A stretch of 63,816 bases of DNA from Pseudonocardia autotrophica (GTDB lineage: Bacteria; Actinomycetota; Actinomycetes; Mycobacteriales; Pseudonocardiaceae). This document shows positions 19,544 through 30,189 of the stretch, piece after piece (the first letter of the stretch is position 1; every line of letters starts with the position of its first letter). The notes beneath the pieces are model-generated. The model made no database searches and was not told where the DNA came from. It saw nothing but the letters and a program-made list of their open reading frames with translations. The position numbers and the translations under genes were made by a program. The stretch covers positions 1 to 63,816 of the forward strand of contig NZ_JNYD01000032.1 in the NCBI RefSeq assembly GCF_000717175.1, in the 5' to 3' direction.

Positions 19544-19924
19544 ATGGGCAGCACGGACGGTGGGGCGTTCCGCCGCATGCTTCGCAAGCTCACCAGCGAC
19601 GTCGACGTCCTGGACGCGGACGACCTGTCCGAGGATTCCGAACGTTCCGGCGCGCAGCGCGCGAGCGAGTGTGCGTGCGGACAGGAGGTGACCATGCTGG
19701 GTCGCCTCCGGAGTGTGGAGTTCTGCCCCGAGGACGACAGCAGCGCACAGCTCCAGGCGGAGCTGTACGACGGCACCGAGGGAGTGACGCTGGTCTGGAT
19801 GGGTCGACGCCGGATCCCGGGCATCGAGCCGGGCCGGACGATGCGGGTGCGCGGCCGGATCTCGGTCCGGGACGGCCGGAAGGTCCTGTACAACCCGTAC
19901 TACGAGATCTGCCAGGCGCAGTGA
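19544..19924 (+). CDS. OB-fold nucleic-acid-binding domain protein
   Basis: A 126-residue protein with an acidic N-terminus and an OB-fold covering about residues 45-120 (RLRSVEFCPEDD, LYDGTEGVTLVWMGRRRIPG, RVRGRISVRDGRKVLYNP), the fold used for single-stranded DNA or RNA. It matches the Rv2694c position. Role unknown; RecG-like wedge domains look similar. The ATG at 19544 follows GAGGAGAGAG, so the ORF start 20 codons upstream is rejected. It overlaps the DUF3159 gene by GTGA. Confidence 0.85.
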   Translation: MGSTDGGAFRRMLRKLTSDVDVLDADDLSEDSERSGAQRASECACGQEVTMLGRLRSVEFCPEDDSSAQLQAELYDGTEGVTLVWMGRRRIPGIEPGRTMRVRGRISVRDGRKVLYNPYYEICQAQ

Positions 19925-20694
19925 CGCCGGGTCCCGAAGGGGACCAGCCGACCACCCGGATCCCGCGGGTGGCCGGCGAGCCGGCGGACCACGACTCGGC
20001 CACGGGCCCGATACCGCGCGTCCCGGCCGAGGAACCGGCCGGTGTGACGGCGGAGATCCACGAGAACGACCGGTCCGAGGACACCGACGACTCGGGGCGC
20101 CGGCCCACGCTCCTCGAACAGATGGGCGGCATCCCCGGCATCATCGCCTCGACGGTGCCGGTGGCGGTCTTCGTCGTCGCCAACGTCCTGTTCGAGCTCA
20201 AGCCCGCCCTGATCGCCGCCGTCGTGGCCGGCGTGCTGGTGGCGGTGTTCCGCATCGCGCGCAGGCAACCGCTCCAGCCGGCGATCTCCGGGCTGTTCGG
20301 TGTGGCCGTGTGCGCCTTCATCGCCTACCGCACCGGCGAGGCCCGCGGCTTCTACCTGCCGGGCCTGCTCTACAGCGCGGCGCTGGGGCTCGCCTTCCTG
20401 GTCTCGATCATCGTGCGAAGGCCGCTCGCCGGCGTGATCTGGCACGCCGTCAACGGGCACGGCCAGGGCTGGCGCCGCAACCCGCGCATGCTCCGGGCCT
20501 ACAGCTGGGCCAGCGCGCTGTGGGCGCTGGTGTTCGCCGCCCGCCTCGTGGTCCAGGGCTGGCTGTACAACGCGGACGAGGAGACCTGGCTCGGCATCGC
20601 CCGGCTGGCCATGGGTTACCCGCTGCTCGGCCTCGCGATCGTCGGGACGGTCGTGGCCGTCCGCCGCGCCGAGCGCACCCCGGCCGCCGGCTGA
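19921..20694 (+). CDS. DUF3159 membrane protein
   Basis: A 257-residue protein. The first roughly 65 residues are hydrophilic. Then come about six transmembrane helices, starting at GIIASTVPVAVFVVANVLF and ending at LLGLAIVGTVVAV. The layout matches the DUF3159 family (the Rv2693c position). Function is unknown; a transport-accessory role near the potassium genes is a guess from context. The GTG at 19921 is coupled to the OB-fold gene's stop. The C-terminus converges on ceoC. Confidence 0.88.
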   Translation: MTPGPEGDQPTTRIPRVAGEPADHDSATGPIPRVPAEEPAGVTAEIHENDRSEDTDDSGRRPTLLEQMGGIPGIIASTVPVAVFVVANVLFELKPALIAAVVAGVLVAVFRIARRQPLQPAISGLFGVAVCAFIAYRTGEARGFYLPGLLYSAALGLAFLVSIIVRRPLAGVIWHAVNGHGQGWRRNPRMLRAYSWASALWALVFAARLVVQGWLYNADEETWLGIARLAMGYPLLGLAIVGTVVAVRRAERTPAAG

Positions 20695-20755
20695 GCGACC
20701 TCCCGGAGCACAGCCGCCGGCCCGCCGTCGACGAGTCGGTGCACGCCCTGGAGCC

Positions 20756-21424
20756 TCAACCCCTCGCGGCGTCGACGACCGCCGCCCGGATCTCCTCCTC
20801 GACCGCGGCGGTGGCGACGAAGAGCAGCTCGTCGCCCGGCTCCAGCGCGTCGTCCGCCTGCGGGACGATCACCCGGCCGCCCCGCAGGATCGTGACCAGC
20901 GCGGAGTCCGGGGGCAGCGCCAGGTCCCGGACGGGCCGCCCGGCCAGCGGCGTGTGCGTGGGCAGCGTGACCTCGACGAGGTTCGCCTGACCCTGCCGCA
21001 GCGTCAGCAGCCGCACCAGGTCGCCGACGGCCACGGCCTCCTCGACCAGCGCCGCGAGCAGCCGCGGGGTGGAGACCGAGACGTCGACGCCCCAGTTCTC
21101 CCCGAACAGCCACTCGTTGCGGGGGTCGTTGACCCGCGCGACCACCCGGCGCACCGCGAACTCCGTCTTGGCGAGCAGCGAGACGACCAGGTTGACCTTG
21201 TCGTCCCCGGTCGCGGCGATCACGACGTCGCAGCTCTCGATCCCGGCGTCCTCGAGCGTCGTGAGCTCGCAGGCGTCGGCGTGCACCCACTCCGCCTCCT
21301 CCACGGCGGCGGGGTCGATCTGGCCGAGGTCGCGCTCGATGAGCATGACCTGGTGCTTGTTCTCCACGAGCTCGCGCGCGATGGAGCGGCCGACGGCGCC
21401 GGCCCCCGCGATGGCGACCCTCAT
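20756..21424 (-). CDS. ceoC: TrkA-type potassium regulatory protein CeoC
   Basis: A 222-residue RCK protein. The N-terminal Rossmann domain has GAGAVG at about 7-12 and an acidic E31 after the second strand (LIERD). A TrkA_C domain starts near residue 140 ([22 protein letters not shown]). Such proteins bind NAD(H) or ATP on the cytoplasmic face and gate Trk/Ktr channels. The order ceoB then ceoC on one strand, 22 bp apart, is the same as Rv2691-Rv2692. No TrkH/KtrB channel gene lies in the window. Confidence 0.92.
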   Translation of the reverse strand: MRVAIAGAGAVGRSIARELVENKHQVMLIERDLGQIDPAAVEEAEWVHADACELTTLEDAGIESCDVVIAATGDDKVNLVVSLLAKTEFAVRRVVARVNDPRNEWLFGENWGVDVSVSTPRLLAALVEEAVAVGDLVRLLTLRQGQANLVEVTLPTHTPLAGRPVRDLALPPDSALVTILRGGRVIVPQADDALEPGDELLFVATAAVEEEIRAAVVDAARG

Positions 21425-21446
21425 GACCTCACGCCCTCTCGGGTTC

Positions 21447-22109
21447 TCAGGAGTCGGCGGGCGGTGCGGCCGCCGCGGCCGTGACGTCGGAGACCGTGCC
21501 CGAGACCGCCGCCACGTAGACGACGTCGTCGGCCTGCACGGCCGTCTCGCGGGTGGGCAGCACGCCGCTGCCGAACCGGACGACGAACGCCACCCGGGAG
21601 TTGGTGGCCTCCTCCAGCTCGCGGATCGGGCGCCCGACCCAGTCCTCGTGCAGTGGCAGGGGCAGGATCGCGACGGTGCCGGCGGGCTCGCGCCACGCCG
21701 TCGCGACGCCGTCGGGCAGGACCATCCGCATGAACCGGTCCGTGGTCCACGGCACGGTCGCGACGGTCGGGATGCCGAGCCGCTCGTAGACGGCGGCGCG
21801 CTTGGCGTCGTAGATCCGCGCGACGACCCGCTCCACGCCGAAGGTCTCCCGGGCGACCCGGGCGGACAGGATGTTGGAGTTGTCGCCGGAGGAGACGGCG
21901 GCGAAGGCGTCCGCCTTCTCGATCCCGGCCTCGATGAGCACCTCGCGGTGGAACCCGAACCCGACGACCTGGCGGCCGCGGAAGTCCGTCCCGAGCCGGC
22001 GGAAGGCCTGCACGTCCCGGTCGATGACGGCGACCTCGTGACCGAGGCGTTCGAGCCCGGCGGCGAGGGACGCGCCGACGCGGCCGCATCCCATGATCAC
22101 GACGTACAT
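21447..22109 (-). CDS. ceoB: TrkA-type potassium regulatory protein CeoB
   Basis: A 220-residue RCK protein with GCGRVG at about 7-12 and D28 as the nucleotide ribose ligand (VIDRD), followed by a TrkA_C domain from about residue 137 (LPLHEDWVGRPIRELEEATN). It is paired with ceoC. It is divergent from the KimA-like permease with a 126-bp shared promoter region, which makes functional linkage in potassium uptake likely. Confidence 0.92.
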   Translation of the reverse strand: MYVVIMGCGRVGASLAAGLERLGHEVAVIDRDVQAFRRLGTDFRGRQVVGFGFHREVLIEAGIEKADAFAAVSSGDNSNILSARVARETFGVERVVARIYDAKRAAVYERLGIPTVATVPWTTDRFMRMVLPDGVATAWREPAGTVAILPLPLHEDWVGRPIRELEEATNSRVAFVVRFGSGVLPTRETAVQADDVVYVAAVSGTVSDVTAAAAAPPADS

Positions 22110-22223
22110 CGGATGGGCCCTCCCGGGCTCGCTCGGTCTCACGTGTCGACGGGCCGGCTCCTCCGATCGGGCCCCGGGCGCGTCGTCGACGCACGCTATC
22201 GCGTCCGTCCGCCGTCGAGAGCA

Positions 22224-22229
22224 TAGGCT
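22224..22229 (+). promoter_or_regulatory. -10 element placing transcription at the permease GTG
   Basis: TAGGCT is followed by exactly 6 nt and then the GTG start. This spacing predicts a leaderless mRNA. No Shine-Dalgarno is visible. The same TAGGCT-N6-GTG layout recurs at 40651. Confidence 0.5.
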
Positions 22230-22235
22230 TCGGAC

Positions 22236-24344
22236 GTGTCCAAGCTCGGCGTCGCCGTCAAGCGCATCCTGGTCGGTCGCCCGCAACGCAGCGACCGCCT
22301 GCACAGCACGCTGCTGCCGAAGCGGATCGCGCTGCCGGTGTTCGCCTCCGATGCCATGTCCTCGGTCGCCTACGCGCCCGAGGAGATCTTCCTGACCCTG
22401 TCCGTCGCCGGGGTCACCTCGTACGCGCTGTCCCCGTGGATCGGCCTCGCGGTCGTGGTCGTCCTGCTCACGGTGGTCACCAGCTACCGGCAGAACGTGC
22501 ACGCCTACCCGTCCGGCGGTGGCGATTACGAGGTGGCCACGGTCAACCTCGGCCGCAAGGCCGGGCTCACCGTGGCGAGCGCCCTGCTCGTCGACTACAC
22601 GCTCACCGTCGCGGTGTCGATCTCGGCGGCCGCGGCGAACATCGGCGCGCTCATCCCGTTCGTGGGGGAGCACAAGGTGCTGTTCGCGGTGCTCGCCATC
22701 GCGCTGCTCACCGCGATCAACCTGCGCGGCATCCGGGAGGCCGGGGCGGCGTTCGCCGTGCCGGTCTACCTGTTCATGCTCGGCATCGGCACGATGATCG
22801 TCTGGGGTCTGACGCGGGTGCTGCTCCTGGGCCAGGACGTCGAGACGGCCAGCACGAACCTGCACCTCGTGGCCGAGGGCGACACCTTCACCGGGCTCGC
22901 GCTCGTGCTGCTGATCCTGCGTTCGTTCACCCAGGGCGCGGCGGCGCTGACCGGCGTCGAGGCGATCTCCAACGGCGTGCCGGCCTTCCGCAAGCCGAAG
23001 TCGCGCAACGCCGCGACCACGCTGCTGATCATGGGTCTGATCTCGGTCAGCATGTTCATGGGCCTGATCGCGCTGGGCCGGCTCACCGGCGTGCAGATCG
23101 CGGAGGACCCGGCCCACCAGTTCCCCGACGCCCCACCGGGCTACCAGCAGCAGACGATGGTCGCGCAGCTGGCCGACGCCGTGTTCTCCGGCTTCCGGCC
23201 CGGGTTCTTCTTCGTGGTGATCATGACGGCGCTGATCCTGGCGCTGGCCGCGAACACCGCGTTCAACGGCTTCCCGGTGCTGGGCTCGATCCTCTCCCAG
23301 GACCGCTACCTGCCCCGGCAGCTGCACACCCGCGGCGACCGGCTGGCCTTCTCCAACGGCATCCTGATCCTCGCGGCCTTCGCGATCGTGCTGGTGGTCG
23401 GGTTCCAGGCGGAGGTCACCCGGCTGATCCCGCTGTACACGGTGGGCGTGTTCGTGTCGTTCACGCTGAGCCAGGCGGGCATGGTCCGGCACTGGAACCG
23501 CGAGCTCGCCTCGACGACGGACACGCGCGAGCGGGCCCGGATGCGCCGCTCGCAGACGATCAACGGCTTCGGCGCGATCATGACCGGCCTCGTGCTGCTC
23601 ACCGTCCTGATCACCAAGTTCACGCTCGGCGCGTGGATCACCATCGTGGCGATGGCCGGCTTCTTCGTGCTGATGGTCGCGATCCAGAAGCACTACGACC
23701 GGGTCTCGGCCGAGCTCGTGGCCGGCGAGTCCGACGGGGTGCTGCCGAGCCGCAACCACGCCGTCGTCCTCGTGTCGACGCTGCACAAGCCCACGCTGCG
23801 GGCGCTCGCCTACGCCCGCGCGACGCGGCCGGACGTCCTCGAGGCGGTCACGGTCAACGTCGACGACGCCGACACCAAGCGGCTCGTCGCGGACTGGGGC
23901 AAGCGCAAGATCCCGGTCAAGCTGAAGGTCGTCGAGTCGCCGTACCGGGAGATCACCCGACCGGTCCTCGAGTACGTGAAGCGGTTGCGCACGAACAACC
24001 CGCGCGACGTCGTCACGGTCTACATCCCCGAGTACGTCGTGGGCCACTGGTGGGAACAGCTGCTGCACAACCAGTCCGCGCTGCGGCTGAAGAGCCGGCT
24101 GCTGTTCCAGCCGGGCGTGATGGTCACGAGCGTGCCCTGGCAGCTGGACTCCTCGGCCGCCGCGCAACCGCTCTCGCCGCTCTTCGCGCCGGGCGCCTCG
24201 CGCCGCGGCTACCCCTCGATGGAGCAGCTGCCCGGCGAGCAGGTCACGAGCGCCGCCGCCTCGCGCGCCACCGCGCTCCGCAAGGACGCCGCGACCGGCA
24301 AGGAGACCCCACCCCGGAAGGACACCGGTGACCCGGTCCGCTGA
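22236..24344 (+). CDS. kimA: KimA-like APC-family potassium importer
   Basis: A 702-residue APC permease with about twelve transmembrane helices (residues 35-480) and a C-terminal cytosolic universal-stress-like domain (about 500-650). Segments strongly recall B. subtilis KimA: FASDAMSSVAYAPEE near the start (D39), SYRQNVHAYPSGGGDYEV, LLVDYTLTVAVSISAAAAN, LTGVEAISNGVPAFRKP and, in the tail, HWWEQLLHNQSALRL. KimA is a proton-coupled potassium importer controlled by c-di-AMP through its tail. It matches Rv2690c by position. The divergent RCK genes support a potassium role. The 3' end overlaps the next gene by 17 bp. Confidence 0.85.
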   Translation: MSKLGVAVKRILVGRPQRSDRLHSTLLPKRIALPVFASDAMSSVAYAPEEIFLTLSVAGVTSYALSPWIGLAVVVVLLTVVTSYRQNVHAYPSGGGDYEVATVNLGRKAGLTVASALLVDYTLTVAVSISAAAANIGALIPFVGEHKVLFAVLAIALLTAINLRGIREAGAAFAVPVYLFMLGIGTMIVWGLTRVLLLGQDVETASTNLHLVAEGDTFTGLALVLLILRSFTQGAAALTGVEAISNGVPAFRKPKSRNAATTLLIMGLISVSMFMGLIALGRLTGVQIAEDPAHQFPDAPPGYQQQTMVAQLADAVFSGFRPGFFFVVIMTALILALAANTAFNGFPVLGSILSQDRYLPRQLHTRGDRLAFSNGILILAAFAIVLVVGFQAEVTRLIPLYTVGVFVSFTLSQAGMVRHWNRELASTTDTRERARMRRSQTINGFGAIMTGLVLLTVLITKFTLGAWITIVAMAGFFVLMVAIQKHYDRVSAELVAGESDGVLPSRNHAVVLVSTLHKPTLRALAYARATRPDVLEAVTVNVDDADTKRLVADWGKRKIPVKLKVVESPYREITRPVLEYVKRLRTNNPRDVVTVYIPEYVVGHWWEQLLHNQSALRLKSRLLFQPGVMVTSVPWQLDSSAAAQPLSPLFAPGASRRGYPSMEQLPGEQVTSAAASRATALRKDAATGKETPPRKDTGDPVR

Positions 24345-25542
24345 ACGCACCCTCGACTGGACCGACCGGGTCCTCGACCTGGAGGTCGGGCCGGTCGCCC
24401 ACGGCGGGCACTGCGTGGCCCGGCACGAGGGCCGCGTGCTCTTCGTGCGGCACGCGCTGCCCGGCGAGCGGGTCCGGGCGGTGGTGACCGAGGACCAGGG
24501 CGGGTCGTTCTGCCTGGCCGACACGATCTCGGTGCTCGACGCGTCGCCGGACCGGGTCCCGGCGCCGTGCCCGTGGGCGCGCGCCGGCGGGTGCGGGGGC
24601 TGCGACTTCCAGCACGTCGCCCCGCCCGCGCAGCGCGCGCTCAAGACCGCCGTGCTGCGCGAGCAGCTCACCCGGCTCGGCGGGCTGACCGGCGGGATCG
24701 CCGGGACGGTCGAGGTGGAGGAGCTCTCCGGCGGCGCGCTCGGCTGGCGGCAGCGGCTGCGCCTCGCGGTCGACGACGAGGGCCGCGCCGGCCTGCGCGC
24801 CCACCACAGCCACGAGGTCGTCCCGATCTCGGACTGCCTGCTCGCGCCCGCCGGGCTGCTCGACGACCTGCTGGAGCGGCACTGGCGGCCCGGCGACGAG
24901 ATCGAGGTGGCCGTCGACGCCCTGGGCGAGCGGCACCTCGGCGCGGGCGTGCCGCCCGCGGAGCGCAGCGCCTCCGTGCAGCACGCCGCCGGCCGGGACT
25001 GGGAGCTCTCCCCGGGCGCCTTCTGGCAGGTGCACCCGGAGCTGGCGGACACGCTCGTCGAGATCGTGGGGGAGTGGGCGGCGGCGCCCGCCGGCGGCAC
25101 GGCCTGGGACCTGTACGGCGGCGTCGGCCTGTTCGCCGCGGTGCTGGCCGGGCAGGTGGGGCCGGAGGGCTCGGTGACGGTCGTCGAGTCGGCGCGGCAG
25201 GCCGTGGCCGACGGCGAGCGCGCCCTGCGGGACCTGCCGCAGGTCTCCTTCCGGTCCGGCCGCGTCGAGCGGGTGATCACCGGGCTGCCCGACCCCGACG
25301 TCGTCGTCGCCGATCCGCCGCGCAAGGGGCTGGGCCGGGCGATGGTCGACGAGCTGTGCGCGCGGGCGCCGGAGCGGATCGTCTACGTGGCCTGCGACCC
25401 GGCCGCGCTCGGCCGCGACGTGAAGCTCTTCGCCGCCCAGGGCTACGCGCTCGCCGCCCTGCGCTCCTTCGACGCCTTCCCGATGACGCACCACATGGAG
25501 TCGGTCGCGCTCTTCCACCCCGTGAGTGCCGAACGCCCCTAG
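24328..25542 (+). CDS. TrmA/RumA-family RNA m5U methyltransferase
   Basis: A 404-residue SAM-dependent RNA uracil-C5 methyltransferase. An N-terminal TRAM domain (about 12-70) binds RNA. The iron-sulfur cysteines are C81, C89 and C92 in CPWARAGGCGGCDF, with a fourth near SDCLLAP. The catalytic part has LYGGVGLFA (SAM), DPPRKG and the nucleophile in YVACDPA, ending HHMESVALF. The target is rRNA or tRNA. It matches the Rv2689c position. The stop codon TAG lies inside the palindromic repeat at 25518-25575, so the last residues (VSAERP) come from the repeat. Confidence 0.92.
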   Translation: MTRSAERTLDWTDRVLDLEVGPVAHGGHCVARHEGRVLFVRHALPGERVRAVVTEDQGGSFCLADTISVLDASPDRVPAPCPWARAGGCGGCDFQHVAPPAQRALKTAVLREQLTRLGGLTGGIAGTVEVEELSGGALGWRQRLRLAVDDEGRAGLRAHHSHEVVPISDCLLAPAGLLDDLLERHWRPGDEIEVAVDALGERHLGAGVPPAERSASVQHAAGRDWELSPGAFWQVHPELADTLVEIVGEWAAAPAGGTAWDLYGGVGLFAAVLAGQVGPEGSVTVVESARQAVADGERALRDLPQVSFRSGRVERVITGLPDPDVVVADPPRKGLGRAMVDELCARAPERIVYVACDPAALGRDVKLFAAQGYALAALRSFDAFPMTHHMESVALFHPVSAERP

Positions 25543-25575
25543 CGGGGCAGTCGGCACTCACGACCCCGGCTGACC
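25518..25575. repeat. Palindromic intergenic repeat, copy 2
   Basis: A 40-bp near-perfect palindrome (25522-25561) with ends GTGAGTGCCGA and TCGGCACTCAC is followed by GACCCCGGCTGACC. In reverse orientation about 32 bp at the flank and arm match copy 1 at 538 exactly. It supplies the last codons and the stop of the upstream methyltransferase gene. Confidence 0.8.
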
Positions 25576-25603
25576 AGCGCAAACGACGGCAGACAGGAGG
25601 ACC

Positions 25604-26473
25604 ATGGGCATCGCTGAGTACGTCGAGGGCTGGGAGCCCGGACCCGTCGAGGTGCGGGAGGTCCTGGATCGCGTCCCGTCGGACTCCTTCGCGGGGCTCC
25701 TGGACCAGACCTCGCCCATCGACGCCCCGGGCCAGGGCTCGACCGCGATCCCGCCGCTGTGGACCGCGTTCCACTTCCTCGAGCGGCCCGCCACCGCCGA
25801 GCTGGGCGAGGACGGGCATCCCCGCGAGGGGCACTTCCTGCCGCCGATCCCGAACCGCCGCCGGATGTTCGCCGGCGGGCGGCTCACCGTGCACTCGCCG
25901 CTGCGCGTCGGCGACGAGGTGACCCGGCGCAGCGCCCTGAGCTCGATCACCCCGAAGTCCGGGCGCTCCGGGGACATGCTGTTCGTGACCCTGACCCACG
26001 AGTACCTGCGGGCGGGCGAGGTGGCGCAGGTCGAGGAGCACGACGTCGTCTACCGGGAGCAGGAGCCCGGCGCGGCGCGCGCCGCGGCCCCGGCGGCCCC
26101 GGAGCCGCGCGAGCCCGAGCCGCCGGCGCCGGGGGAGTGGCAGGCCGTGCTGCGCCCCGACGAGGTGCTGCTGTTCCGGATGAGCGCGCTGACCTACAAC
26201 GCCCACCGCATCCACCACGACCTGCCCTACACCCGGGACGTCGAGGGCTTCCCGGGGCTCGTGGTGCACGGGCCGCTGCTCGCGCTGATGCTGCTCGAGC
26301 TGCCCCGCCGGTTCGCCCCGGACCGCCAGGTCGCGGAGTTCTCCTACCGGTTGCGCCGCCCCGCCTTCGCCGGCGCGCCGGTGGTGGCGACGGGCAAGCC
26401 GGACGGCTCCGACCTGGTATGCGGGGTCCCCGGCGCCGACCCGAGCATCACCGGCCAGGTCACCTTCGCCTGA
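25604..26473 (+). CDS. MaoC/FAS1-like hot-dog dehydratase (HTD2/mesaconyl-CoA hydratase type)
   Basis: A 289-residue double hot-dog protein. The N-terminal half (about 10-140) has a FAS1-like dehydratase fold (FAGGRLTVHSPLRVGDEV). The C-terminal half holds the hydratase signature YNAHRIHHDLPYTRD then GFPGLVVHGPL. Relatives hydrate mesaconyl-C4-CoA or act as mitochondrial-type 3-hydroxyacyl thioester dehydratases. The physiological acyl-CoA is unknown. The ATG follows AGGAGG, an unusually strong site for this window. It lies directly after repeat copy 2, with no operon partner of obvious pathway. Confidence 0.85.
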   Translation: MGIAEYVEGWEPGPVEVREVLDRVPSDSFAGLLDQTSPIDAPGQGSTAIPPLWTAFHFLERPATAELGEDGHPREGHFLPPIPNRRRMFAGGRLTVHSPLRVGDEVTRRSALSSITPKSGRSGDMLFVTLTHEYLRAGEVAQVEEHDVVYREQEPGAARAAAPAAPEPREPEPPAPGEWQAVLRPDEVLLFRMSALTYNAHRIHHDLPYTRDVEGFPGLVVHGPLLALMLLELPRRFAPDRQVAEFSYRLRRPAFAGAPVVATGKPDGSDLVCGVPGADPSITGQVTFA

Positions 26474-26538
26474 ACCCGTCCGCACCGAACCCGACCCCGC
26501 CCGCACCCGTCCGGGGGCGGCCCGGGGAGGATGGGGGC

Positions 26539-29052
<2,514 letters not shown>

Positions 29053-29054
29053 CC

Positions 29055-29096
29055 CGTGAGTGGCGATAGTCGCTATAGCGACTATCGCCACTCACG
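29055..29096. repeat. Perfect 42-bp palindrome after tex (repeat copy 3)
   Basis: The two 21-bp arms meet at CGCTATAGCG with no loop. The outer ends CGTGAGTG and CACTCACG match copies 1 and 2, but the core GCGATAGTCGCTA differs. It begins 2 bp after the tex stop and lies between convergent genes, so it may work as a bidirectional terminator. Confidence 0.85.
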
Positions 29097-29115
29097 AGGG
29101 CCGTTCGGGCGTCGG

Positions 29116-29829
29116 TCAGCCGACGAGCCGGCGGGTGAGCAGGTCGAGGTCGTCCGGGTCGGTGCCGTGGGCCAGCAGGTGCCCGCGCAGGCCGGACGGG
29201 TGCGCCTCCATCTCGTCGAGCACCGCCTCCAGGGCCGCGCGGTCGACGCCGAGCAGGCCCCGGACGTCGGCCGGCAGGGGAGCGCCGGCCGCCTCCAGCC
29301 GCGCCCAGAGGCGGTCGAGGTTCTCGTTGGTCCGCAGGTAGTCCGCCACGACGTGCTCGCGCGGCACCCCGACCACGCCGAGCACCACGGCCGTGACGAT
29401 CCCGGTGCGGTCCTTGCCCGCGGCGCAGTGCACCAGCACCGGGCCGCGGGAGCGCGCGACGATCCGCACGATCCGCGCCAGCTCGGCGGAGGCCTCCGTG
29501 ACGAGCAGCCGGTAGGCCCAGGCGAGGTCGCGCTCGTCGGCCGGGGTGGCGGCCACGACGTCGGGCGCGAGCGCAGCCCCGAGCGGCACCGCGTGCACGT
29601 CCGCGACCCCGGTCAGTGGGTGCGCGAGGCCGCGGGTCTCGGCGGTCGAGCGCAGGTCGACGACGGTGCCGGGGACGACGGTCGTGAGGTCGCCGGGCTG
29701 CGGGGCGTCGCTGCGCAGGTACTCGCCGGCGCGGACGCGGCGCCCGTCGGCGGTCGGCAGGCCGCCGACGTCGCGGAGGTTGGCCGGGATGTGCAGGTCG
29801 GAGGTCGGGGCGGTCGGCGAGAGGCTCAC
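29116..29829 (-). CDS. Tyrosine/dual-specificity protein phosphatase (PtpB-like)
   Basis: A 237-residue phosphatase with the P-loop HCAAGKDRTG; nucleophile C135 and R141 fit CX5R. The N-terminal NLRDVGGLPTADGRRVRAGEYLRS is typical of the MptpB/Siw14-like group that acts on phosphotyrosine or phosphoinositides. The extra K-D in the loop is characteristic of lipid or triple-specificity members. GTG start. It is convergent with tex and divergent from the helicase gene. Target unknown. Confidence 0.88.
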   Translation of the reverse strand: MSLSPTAPTSDLHIPANLRDVGGLPTADGRRVRAGEYLRSDAPQPGDLTTVVPGTVVDLRSTAETRGLAHPLTGVADVHAVPLGAALAPDVVAATPADERDLAWAYRLLVTEASAELARIVRIVARSRGPVLVHCAAGKDRTGIVTAVVLGVVGVPREHVVADYLRTNENLDRLWARLEAAGAPLPADVRGLLGVDRAALEAVLDEMEAHPSGLRGHLLAHGTDPDDLDLLTRRLVG

Positions 29830-30189
29830 CCGTCCGAGGGTCCCGGCGCCCGGTGAACGCCGGGTGGAATGGTGACCGGACCCACGGCCCGGCCCGCACG
29901 GGATCACAGTCGGGCCGCGATCACGGCGCTGAACAGGGCGGGAACGGGCGGGAACAGGCAGGCGCCGACGGGTGTTGATCCTCGTGTCGGCGGGCAGGAC
30001 CCCGGCCCGCCGCGATCTCCCGCGACCCACGTGTGACAATGGGTGCCGTCGGCTGTCAGCGATGACGTCAGCCGAGAGCCCCATGGTCCTTGTCAGGCGG
30101 TACCGAGCCGCTCCGGGCCCGCGGGCTTCCCCGCGGGTGCGTCGTCCGTCCGGATGTCGGTCGGCCACCCCGCTGCGACGAGGACATGA
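29830..30189. other. Divergent leader region upstream of the DEAD-box helicase
   Basis: These 360 bp contain no convincing ORF. TGACAAT at 30034-30040 is a good -10 candidate. It would leave a 5' leader of about 140 nt containing an imperfect hairpin near 30050-30075 (CGGCTGTCAGCG facing GACGTCAGCCG) and a GC hairpin (CCCGCGGGCTTCCCCGCGGG, about 30119-30138). A long structured leader fits cold-shock-type control of DEAD-box helicases. Confidence 0.4.

Noticed and set aside
21447..25325. 1292-residue minus-strand ORF over ceoB, the permease and the methyltransferase
   Set aside because: Only its C-terminal 220 residues are CeoB; the rest is a stop-free shadow of plus-strand genes caused by high GC.
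30050..30138. Riboswitch upstream of the helicase
   Set aside because: Hairpins exist but do not match a riboswitch class I can recognise; listed only as a leader.
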